Source: a virus
Length of the DNA: 33,603 nt
IMG/VR virus record: IMGVR_UViG_3300031140_000020
Coordinates: 1-33,603 of that record
Reading direction: 5' to 3' (one strand)
The position numbers and the translations under genes were made by a program. This document shows positions 27,664 to 33,603 of the stretch, in pieces. The notes under the pieces were generated by a model that was not told where the DNA came from, made no database searches, and was given only the letters and a program-made list of their open reading frames with translations. Within the stretch, counting starts at the first letter, position 1. Each line of letters starts with the position of its first letter.

Positions 27664-29047
27664 GGATATAATTGCACAGTTACAAAAGTGGCGTGAACGA
27701 CCTGATTTGTTTGTTAAACAAGCTTTAGGAGCAACACCAGAAAAATGGCAGGTCACCGCATTACGATCTATTGCCATTAATGACCGGGTTGCTGTTAAAA
27801 GTGGTCATGGAGTAGGCAAAAGCGCGTTTTTAGCTTGGATCATGTTATGGTGGCTACTTACACGTTTTCCTGCCAAAATAGCCTGTACTGCGCCTACTTC
27901 TCACCAATTAGAGGACGTATTATGGGGTGAGGTAGCTAAGTGGTACAGAAGGCTAGATCCTTCTTTAAAGAGCTTAATTACGGTTAAATCAGACCAAGTA
28001 GTACTTAATGCAGCTCCTAATGAAAGTTTCGCAGTAGCCCGAACAGCTAGAAAAGAGAAGCCAGAAGCGTTTCAGGGCTTTCACTCAGAGAATATGCTGT
28101 TTATGATAGATGAGGCTTCAGGCGTAGATCCTATCATATTTGAGGTAGGAGAAGGTGCTATGTCAACAGCAGGAGCTAAAACTCTGATGACTGGCAATCC
28201 TACTAGAACAAGTGGTTATTTCTATGATGCTTTTCATAAGATGCGTGAGTGGTGGACTACTTACACAGTTTCGTGTAGTGATTCTACACAAGCTACAGAA
28301 GAGTATGTAACGCAGATGGGCCAGAAGTGGGGTACAGAGTCTAACGTGTACTCAGTGCGTGTATTAGGTAACTTTCCTAAGGATGATGATGATTCTATTG
28401 TTTCACGTGCTTTAGTTGAGGCTTCCATTGGGAGAGACATATTCGTTGATAAGTCTGAGCCAGTTATATGGGGCTTAGATGTAGCACGTTTTGGGTCGGA
28501 TAAGACAGCCTTATGTATACGTAAAGGCCGAAAGATAATTGGTAAGATAGAGACTTGGAGGAACAAGGATACCATGCAGGTAGCCGGTATTATTAAAGCT
28601 AAATACGATAAGGTGGCAAATTATGAGCCAGAAAGACCCGCTGAAATTATGGTCGATAGCATTGGTGTCGGAGCTGGAGTCGTGGATAGACTACGTGAAA
28701 TGGGCTTACCCGCACGAGGAATCAATGTTGCAGAGTCAGCGTCTGTCGAGGCTTTGTACCATCGCCTTAGAGATGAACTCTGGTTCAGAGCCAAAGAGTT
28801 CTTTGACGGAAGAGATGTAACAATGGAGGAGGATGAGGACTTAATTGAGGAGTTATGTTCCGTTAAGTACGAATATACCTCATTAGGTAAGCTAAAAGCC
28901 GAGTCTAAGGATGATATGAAGAAAAGAGGCTTAGCCTCACCTGATATAGCAGATGCCTTCTGTTTAACACTAGCAAACAATGTAAGTGTAGGAAATAGCT
29001 CATCATGGAGTAGTAAACTGGCATATCCAGATTTAGGAGATTATTGA
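27656..29047 (+). CDS. terL: Terminase large subunit
   Basis: 463 aa. Walker A is KSGHGVGKS (48-56), Walker B LFMIDEA (148-154) and a TGNPTR motif III (179-184). The nuclease domain shows GLDVARFGSDKTAL with Asp275, IMVDSIGVG with Asp334 and SPDIADAF with Asp433, the usual three metal-binding Asp. It cuts concatemers and pumps DNA into the prohead. Its last bases overlap the TTG of the HNH gene. Confidence 0.93.
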   Translation: MSKDIIAQLQKWRERPDLFVKQALGATPEKWQVTALRSIAINDRVAVKSGHGVGKSAFLAWIMLWWLLTRFPAKIACTAPTSHQLEDVLWGEVAKWYRRLDPSLKSLITVKSDQVVLNAAPNESFAVARTARKEKPEAFQGFHSENMLFMIDEASGVDPIIFEVGEGAMSTAGAKTLMTGNPTRTSGYFYDAFHKMREWWTTYTVSCSDSTQATEEYVTQMGQKWGTESNVYSVRVLGNFPKDDDDSIVSRALVEASIGRDIFVDKSEPVIWGLDVARFGSDKTALCIRKGRKIIGKIETWRNKDTMQVAGIIKAKYDKVANYEPERPAEIMVDSIGVGAGVVDRLREMGLPARGINVAESASVEALYHRLRDELWFRAKEFFDGRDVTMEEDEDLIEELCSVKYEYTSLGKLKAESKDDMKKRGLASPDIADAFCLTLANNVSVGNSSSWSSKLAYPDLGDY

Positions 29048-29382
29048 AGCCTGCTTCTGAGCGAACTAACCGGGTTAGATATGAGCGTAAGGCTATGCTC
29101 ATTATGCATAAAGGGGGTGAGTGCGCTCACTGTAAGCTCTCCTACACAGGAGAGAACGGCTACCTTTTAGACTTTCACCATCTCGACCCGTCTAAAAAGA
29201 AATTCACATTAGATATTGCTCATCTAACTAAAAACATAGCAAGTTTATATACAGAAGCCAATAAGTGTATATTATTGTGTGCAAACTGCCACAGGACTGA
29301 ACACTATAATCTACATAAGAAAAAGGTTGCACAAAGGGATACAGAAGTTACAATAACTGATAAACTAATAGATAAGGAGTAA
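29044..29382 (+). CDS. HNH endonuclease
   Basis: 112 aa. TTG start at 29044 in a TTGA overlap with the terminase stop, with TTTAGGAGATTA upstream; an ATG at 29095 would lose the N-terminal helix. The HNH pattern is complete: Cys27-x2-Cys30, Asp43-x-His45-His46 (LLDFHHLDPS), and Cys79-x2-Cys82-His83 with Asn81 (LLCANCHRTEH). It may be a homing-type enzyme or a packaging-associated nuclease, as HNH proteins next to TerL stimulate cos cutting in some phages. Coupling with TerL favours the second or a stable insertion. Confidence 0.8.
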   Translation: MKPASERTNRVRYERKAMLIMHKGGECAHCKLSYTGENGYLLDFHHLDPSKKKFTLDIAHLTKNIASLYTEANKCILLCANCHRTEHYNLHKKKVAQRDTEVTITDKLIDKE

Positions 29383-29385
29383 GAT

Positions 29386-29574
29386 ATGGCTGTAAGCGAA
29401 TTTTGGGCAATAGAGCAGAGACATAAGAAATTGTTACTAAAGGTAGAACGGTTGGAGCAACGACTCGTATCATTGGAAGAAATAATCTCCATTGGTGATG
29501 CTAAGGACGATAAGCAAAGTTCCGGTATCATGGATAAGATTATGAAGAAGCCACTAAAAAAAGCGACTGGATAA
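29386..29574 (+). CDS. Small coiled-coil protein, 62 aa
   Basis: AAGGAGTAAGAT precedes the ATG. One amphipathic helix (HKKLLLKVERLEQRLVSLEEII) with heptads, then a basic tail (MKKPLKKATG). The stop abuts the portal start. A packaging or head-assembly helper is possible by place only. Confidence 0.5.
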   Translation: MAVSEFWAIEQRHKKLLLKVERLEQRLVSLEEIISIGDAKDDKQSSGIMDKIMKKPLKKATG

Positions 29575-31797
29575 ATGCCACAACGAGGTAAGTCTCCGCA
29601 TCGTGGGGAAAAGATAACAGAAGACGTACTGAAATCCATACTGGACTTTGAGGTACGTGAGGCTTTAGGTAGACATGATGGAGAGCTATCAGAGCAGCGC
29701 AGGAAGTCTATTCGTGCGTATTACGGGCAAAGTATAGGTAATGAGGTAGCAGGTCGTTCCCGCATAGTTACACGTGATGTAATGGAAGTTGTGGAGTGGG
29801 CTATGCCTGAGCTTATGGACGTATTTGCGTCTGATGATGCTGTAGCTCAATTCGTTCCAAATTCAGAAGCGGATGAGCAGGAAGCTAAGCAAGCAACAGA
29901 TTACATTAACCATGTGTTTTTTAATCGGAACAAAGGTTACGAAATATTCCATGATATGTTCAAAGATGCCCTGATGCAGAAGTCCGGCGTTACGAAGGTA
30001 TGGTGGGACGATACAGTTGAAGTTAAACGAGAGGAGTATAGTGGCTTAGATGATCCATCGTTTCAAAAATTGGTATCAGAAGATTCTGTTAAAGTTTTGG
30101 CACATACCGCAACTCCACTTACGGATCAAGAAACAATGCAAGCCCTCGGATTAGAACCGGGTATGGAGTTAATGCTGCATGATGTTGAGATTGAGCGCAC
30201 AAACGATAATGGTAGGATTAGAGTTGAAGTAGTTCCACCTGAGGAATTTCTAGTGTCCAAACGCGCAAAAGGCTTGGACGATGCCGAGTATAAAGGGCAA
30301 AGAATACACATAACTCTCTCTGATTTAGCAGCTATGTATCCTGATACCGACATGGAAGAGATGCGTAGGATGATCGGAGATGATGAACAGGAGTGGGATG
30401 AAGAGTATAATGCAAGGCATGATTTTGATGATGTTTACGTTGGCGAGCGTAATTATGCGGATAATTGGCTAGGTAAGAAGATATGGATTACCGAGTCTTA
30501 TTTGCACGTTGATTGGGACAATGACGGTGTTGCTGAGCTACGTAAGATTACAAAGGTAGGCAATGTAATACTTGGAAATGAAGAAGTAGATGACCATCCG
30601 TTCTCTTTGATAACGCCTATCAAGATACCACATAAGCTGTTTGGTATGAGTTTAGCTGATATTACAATGGACTTACAGGTTACCAAATCTGCCCTATTAA
30701 GGGGTATTTTGGACAATATGTACAACCTGAATCATGGTCGATTTGAGGCTTTGGACGGCAATGTTAATTACGATGATTTATTGACTTCACGCCCCGGCGG
30801 AGTTATTAGAGTTAAGCAAATGGGCGCTATTAGGCGTTTAGATACACCCTCATTACCCAACGGGGGTTTTGAGATGCTAGACGTTGTAGATAAGATGAGA
30901 GATGGCAGAACTGGTATTTCTAAGTTCCGCACAGGTTTAGATACCGACTTCTTGAACAACGCTAAGGCAGGCCCAGTAGATAATCAGATGGAAGCTGCTA
31001 ATGCGCGACTTCGTCTGTATGCAAGAAATTTCAAAGAAACTGGAGTAAAAGACACCTTCACTAAGATGTACCAAACTATGGTACGCCACCAGCAGCATGA
31101 GGACGTTGTTAAGCTACGTGGTAAGTGGACACCTATAGATCCTTCAGCTTGGGCTGGAGAGTGTAATGTGACCGTACAGACGGGCTTAGGGCATGGTGAT
31201 AAAGGTAAGAGAGTACAAGAGATGGCAATGATAGGTCAGCAGTTTGGAATGATGCGACAGGATCCTGAATTAAAAGAGATGGTTACACGTGACAACGTAT
31301 ACCACACTTTTTCGGAAGGGCTGAAGGCTATGGACTATAAAAATGTCGGAGACTTTATTACAGATCCGAAAAAACTTCAACCATATAAGCCACAGCCCGA
31401 CCCGAAAGAAAAAGCAGAGCAGATGAAGGCTCAGCTTGAAATGAAGAAGATTGAGCTAGAAACACAGAAGATGCAGGCTGAGGGACAATTGCAGCAGCAG
31501 AAGCTTCAAATGGAGCAGCAGCGTGGTCAGATGGAAGTGGCTAAATTGCAGATGGAAGCTCAGAATCAAGACACTAAGAACCAAATTGAGGTTGCTAAAT
31601 TACAGGCTCAGTTACAGGGTGAGCAACAACAGAATGCTTTAGAGCATGAGAAGTCTAATATTGAGGTTATGAAGGTACAGGCTGATATGGCTAAGATGCA
31701 GGCTGAGCAGATGCTTAAGGAGAAGGAATTGATTCTTAAGGTAGCTGAGCTTGAATTGGAACGTACTCAAGAGCGACCCATAAAAATAGGTAACTAA
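29575..31797 (+). CDS. Portal protein
   Basis: 740 aa, ATG abutting the previous stop. The N-terminal part RRKSIRAYYGQSIGNEVAGRSRIVTRDVMEVVEWAMPELMDVFASDD is a pattern recurring in podovirus portals, with further blocks KSGVTKVWWDD, VPPEEFLVSKRAK and HPFSLITPIKIPHKLFGMSLAD. It forms the dodecameric vertex ring through which DNA passes. Residues 600-730 are a long Q/K/E-rich coiled coil (KMQAEGQLQQQKLQMEQQRG), probably the barrel that reaches into the head. The length fits large podoviral portals. Confidence 0.88.
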   Translation: MPQRGKSPHRGEKITEDVLKSILDFEVREALGRHDGELSEQRRKSIRAYYGQSIGNEVAGRSRIVTRDVMEVVEWAMPELMDVFASDDAVAQFVPNSEADEQEAKQATDYINHVFFNRNKGYEIFHDMFKDALMQKSGVTKVWWDDTVEVKREEYSGLDDPSFQKLVSEDSVKVLAHTATPLTDQETMQALGLEPGMELMLHDVEIERTNDNGRIRVEVVPPEEFLVSKRAKGLDDAEYKGQRIHITLSDLAAMYPDTDMEEMRRMIGDDEQEWDEEYNARHDFDDVYVGERNYADNWLGKKIWITESYLHVDWDNDGVAELRKITKVGNVILGNEEVDDHPFSLITPIKIPHKLFGMSLADITMDLQVTKSALLRGILDNMYNLNHGRFEALDGNVNYDDLLTSRPGGVIRVKQMGAIRRLDTPSLPNGGFEMLDVVDKMRDGRTGISKFRTGLDTDFLNNAKAGPVDNQMEAANARLRLYARNFKETGVKDTFTKMYQTMVRHQQHEDVVKLRGKWTPIDPSAWAGECNVTVQTGLGHGDKGKRVQEMAMIGQQFGMMRQDPELKEMVTRDNVYHTFSEGLKAMDYKNVGDFITDPKKLQPYKPQPDPKEKAEQMKAQLEMKKIELETQKMQAEGQLQQQKLQMEQQRGQMEVAKLQMEAQNQDTKNQIEVAKLQAQLQGEQQQNALEHEKSNIEVMKVQADMAKMQAEQMLKEKELILKVAELELERTQERPIKIGN

Positions 31798-32123
31798 TGG
31801 AAGATGAAGCACAAAGAGCAAATGAAGTAGATCGAGGGAATAAGGCTAAGGTCATTCTCACAGACCCTCTATTTCAGGAGTCTTTTGAACAATTGCGAGA
31901 GTTATACTTAACTGCTTGGGAGAAAACCGCTATGAAGGACTCCGAAGGTAGAGAGCGCTTATGGATGATGATTGCGAACTTAGGTGATGTAAAAGCTCAC
32001 TTAACGACAGTTCTGGAAACCGGTAAAATGTCTTCCAAGCAATTAGATGATATTGAGTCGGAATATGAAGATAGTCCCGGTATTGTTAAACAAACACTTA
32101 AAGAGTGGGGAATACGTAAATGA
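31797..32123 (+). CDS. Hypothetical virion-region protein, 108 aa
   Basis: TAATG overlap with the portal stop. The helical product (ANEVDRGNKAKVILTDPLFQESFEQLRELYLTAWEKT, then RERLWMMIANLGDVKAHL and ETGKMSSKQL) resembles, from memory, short proteins that follow portal genes in podoviruses. A head-assembly role is plausible from the position. ATGA overlap with the next gene. Confidence 0.55.
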   Translation: MEDEAQRANEVDRGNKAKVILTDPLFQESFEQLRELYLTAWEKTAMKDSEGRERLWMMIANLGDVKAHLTTVLETGKMSSKQLDDIESEYEDSPGIVKQTLKEWGIRK

Positions 32124-32326
32124 AGATGAAATATGGCAAAAAGGACATGTCATACGGTAGTAAGCCTATGAGCTATGAGATGCCACGTGATGGTGGATCT
32201 GGTTATGACAGTATGATGAAGCAGGGCGTGAATTACGAAGGATGTAAGGACGCTGATCAAATGCGTTCAATGGTTAACTACGGTAAGTCTGGCGGATACG
32301 CTAAAGGCTCCAAATACCCAAAATAA
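32120..32326 (+). CDS. Small Gly/Ser/Tyr/Lys-rich protein, 68 aa
   Basis: Low-complexity sequence (MKYGKKDMSYGSKPMSYEM, NYGKSGGYAKGSKYPK) without hydrophobic core. Similar small basic YG-rich proteins sit between portal and scaffold genes in related gene layouts. Starts in an ATGA overlap. Structural or DNA-associated by guess. Confidence 0.45.
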   Translation: MKMKYGKKDMSYGSKPMSYEMPRDGGSGYDSMMKQGVNYEGCKDADQMRSMVNYGKSGGYAKGSKYPK

Positions 32327-32337
32327 GGAATTAAACT

Positions 32338-32784
32338 ATGAGTATGTCACCTTTCTATAGGAAGATGCGTGTGAAAGAAACGGCACACGTTGAAAAACTG
32401 GCTACAAAAACAATCACAGCAGATACTACGCTACAGCCAGAGGATTCCGGTAAGGTTATTTTCATGGGAAAAACTGGAGTAGATATTACGCTCCCTGATC
32501 CTCCGTTTGATGGATTTAATGTAAAAATAATCCTGAACGAAAATAACGCAACCACAGCTTGTACGATTACTGCTGATGCAACTGGCGAATTCTTTGCTGG
32601 TAGTGTGTCAACCGCTGACGGTGCAGCATCTGCTGTGTTTGATGGAGCCGCTGACGATGTTATTTCGTTTCATGCAACTCTCGCTGAAATAGGAGACTTT
32701 GTAGATATTATTTCAGATGGATCGTCTTGGTTTGTTTCAGGCCAAGCTTCTGTTGGCGGTGGTATTACATCCGCAACTTCTTAG
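32338..32784 (+). CDS. Small beta-rich virion protein
   Basis: AAGGAATTAAACT precedes the ATG. After 20 charged residues the sequence is T/I/V/G/D-rich with short strands (GKVIFMGKTGVDITLP, FNVKIILNENNATTACTITAD) and ends SDGSSWFVSGQA, resembling the C-terminal part of the protein at 3362-3796. The two may share a beta domain used for capsid or fibre contacts. Last gene before a structured 250-nt gap. Confidence 0.55.
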   Translation: MSMSPFYRKMRVKETAHVEKLATKTITADTTLQPEDSGKVIFMGKTGVDITLPDPPFDGFNVKIILNENNATTACTITADATGEFFAGSVSTADGAASAVFDGAADDVISFHATLAEIGDFVDIISDGSSWFVSGQASVGGGITSATS

Positions 32785-32792
32785 TAACTTAA

Positions 32793-32838
32793 GGCACTAC
32801 TCTCCTTAGACTTCTTAACGGAGTCTTTGGGGAGTGCC
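32793..32838 (+). terminator. Complex hairpin after the beta-rich virion gene
   Basis: GGCACT (32793-32798) pairs with AGTGCC (32833-32838), CTCC with GGGG inside it, and AGACT (32808-32812) with AGTCT (32822-32826) at the top. There is no T-run, so it may be an RNA-processing or stability element rather than a terminator. Confidence 0.35.
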
Positions 32839-32843
32839 GAGTT

Positions 32844-32946
32844 AGAGGTTGAGAAACTTTGTTTCTCTCTCTTGCTCATCGCAAGAGGAAGTTATTTCTT
32901 TTATTCTTAGAGAAGATTAAACTAAATTATTTGAACCTCTTTTTTA
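32844..32946 (+). terminator. Multi-branched terminator with inverted copy of the paired hairpins
   Basis: AGAGGTT (32844-32850) pairs with AACCTCT (32934-32940), which is followed by six T. Inside are GAGAAAC-TTT-GTTTCTC (32851-32867) and CTCTTGC-TCATC-GCAAGAG (32869-32887), plus a weak TTCT/AGAA hairpin. On the minus strand the second hairpin reads CTCTTGC-GATGA-GCAAGAG, one base from the hairpin at 20207-20225. It may set the ratio of portal-region to scaffold and capsid transcripts. Confidence 0.45.
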
Positions 32947-32953
32947 TACATAC

Positions 32954-32968
32954 GCTAGATTAACTAGC
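32954..32968. promoter_or_regulatory. Perfect 15-bp palindrome before scaffold gene
   Basis: GCTAG-ATTAA-CTAGC. It lies between the terminator and an AT-rich TATAAA (32989-32994) that could be a -10, though no -35 fits. Operator or weak promoter region of the scaffold/capsid genes. Confidence 0.3.
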
Positions 32969-33034
32969 TGTGTCAAACGCAAACACAATATAAATGGCCT
33001 GAGATACAAGATCAAAGGCATTTAGGAGATAAGA

Positions 33035-33603
33035 ATGGCAGAGACTAATCCATCGGAAGTCCCGGCAGGACAACAAGTAAACATGAGTAGAGCTACTGCA
33101 TCTGAACATGAAGCAGCCCAGCAGATATTGCAGGCTGGAATCATACCGGAGGCGGATTCTGGAGACGAAGAATATGAGCCTAGAATTCACGCTGCGGACA
33201 TAAAAACAGACGAGCCTACAAGTGATGAGGGGGAAGAAGACGATACTGCTGAAGAAGATCCTCAAGAGGATTCTGAAGCTGAAGATGATGATGAATATGA
33301 GCAAGTTGAGGAACCAACTTATACCGTCAGAACAGGCGGCAAAAATGAGGCGGTCACCCTAGATGAGCTTAAGAGTGGTTACCAGAAAGGTAGCGATTAC
33401 ACACAAAAAACGCAAGAGCTATCCAAAAACCGTAAGGAGTTTGATGTAGAACGGCAAGCGATAGTACAGGAACGGTTACAGTATCAGAACGCATTGGGCC
33501 AATTCCAGCAGTTGTTAGCTGAAAATAAGACACAATACGATCAGATCGACTGGCAGACATTGGCAGAGGAAGATCCAACAACTTATGTATTGAAGCAGCA
33601 GGA
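33035..33603 (+). CDS. Scaffolding protein, N-terminal part (cut by window end)
   Basis: ATG 33035 with TTTAGGAGATAAGA upstream; open to the last base. The first 190 residues have an acidic disordered part (many Asp/Glu at about 50-95), a short folded part TYTVRTGGKNEAVTLDELKSGYQKGSDYTQKTQEL, then long helices (KEFDVERQAIVQERLQ). The V-T-L-D-E-L-x-x-G-Y-Q-x-x-x-D-Y-T-x-K-T motif is typical of phage scaffold proteins next to portal and capsid genes. The major capsid gene should follow. Confidence 0.75.
   Translation, partial: MAETNPSEVPAGQQVNMSRATASEHEAAQQILQAGIIPEADSGDEEYEPRIHAADIKTDEPTSDEGEEDDTAEEDPQEDSEAEDDDEYEQVEEPTYTVRTGGKNEAVTLDELKSGYQKGSDYTQKTQELSKNRKEFDVERQAIVQERLQYQNALGQFQQLLAENKTQYDQIDWQTLAEEDPTTYVLKQQ

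Noticed and set aside
30097-30115. Another TGGCACA sequence in the portal gene as a sigma-54 site
   Set aside because: The bases at the -12 position do not form TTGC at the right distance.
1-33603. Diversity-generating retroelement, retron, CRISPR array or integrase/attachment site
   Set aside because: No reverse transcriptase, adenine-variable repeat pair, regular spacer array or recombinase gene was found on either strand.

Overview
The window is part of an AT-rich genome of a tailed double-stranded DNA phage (Caudoviricetes). It is most likely podovirus-like: it has a terminase / large portal / scaffold block, a run of big low-complexity internal-virion (ejection) type proteins ending in a lytic transglycosylase, and no tape-measure, sheath or tube genes. 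A Gram-negative host is suggested by a nested lipoprotein of outer-spanin type and by sequences that match the bacterial sigma-54 promoter consensus. The first gene resembles a tail-fibre C-terminus common in aquatic phages, so a water-borne host is plausible but not proven. No integrase, transposase, CRISPR array, reverse transcriptase, tRNA, DNA polymerase or RNA polymerase gene was seen. The major capsid gene probably lies just beyond the right edge.

Layout: (1) 1-11341, rightward: fibre tail end, membrane/lysis genes, virion structural genes, then ejection-type proteins and a lytic transglycosylase. (2) 11342-11664: a perfect -35 promoter, a structured RNA candidate of about 130 nt ending in a strong terminator, then a structured leader. 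(3) 11665-13786, rightward: recombination module (small protein, YqaJ exonuclease, ERF annealing protein, SSB), closed by a terminator. (4) 13886-18744, rightward: small accessory genes, an Nmad1/DUF1599 protein, a helicase-loader-like protein and a DnaB-type helicase. (5) 18745-21000: a 2OG-Fe(II) oxygenase-like protein and two PD-(D/E)xK nucleases, one behind a good sigma-70 promoter and a tandem-hairpin leader. (6) 24676 down to 20997, leftward: a dense early-type operon of at least thirteen short genes, including several too short for ordinary gene calling (23, 28, 35, 53, 54 and 57 aa). (7) 24677-24943: divergent control region with a leftward and a rightward promoter and GTAAC-based palindromes. 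(8) 24944-33603, rightward: an unrecognised gene carrying the repeat array, then small genes, TerS-like, TerL, HNH, portal, small virion genes and a scaffold cut by the window edge.

The outstanding observation is in 25245-25369. Four same-strand copies of TGGCACG-N4-TTGCA lie inside the 24944-25636 gene. Each is a perfect match to the sigma-54 (RpoN) -24/-12 consensus. Positions are invariant where sigma-54 needs them and variable in the N4 spacer. Copies 1 and 3 are read in one codon phase and copies 2 and 4 in another, so a repeated peptide cannot explain the conservation. All four point toward the packaging and capsid genes. They could be a sigma-54 promoter or decoy array, or iteron/packaging sites that happen to share the motif. 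The same gene carries a G9 tract where a one-base slip in either direction brings a stop within a few codons.

How the parts may work together: the leftward operon would remodel the host early; the rightward recombination and replication genes would copy the genome by host polymerase plus phage helicase, loader, SSB and annealing/exonuclease pair; the late genes would package and build virions. All functions are inferred from sequence patterns read by eye; no database search was run.
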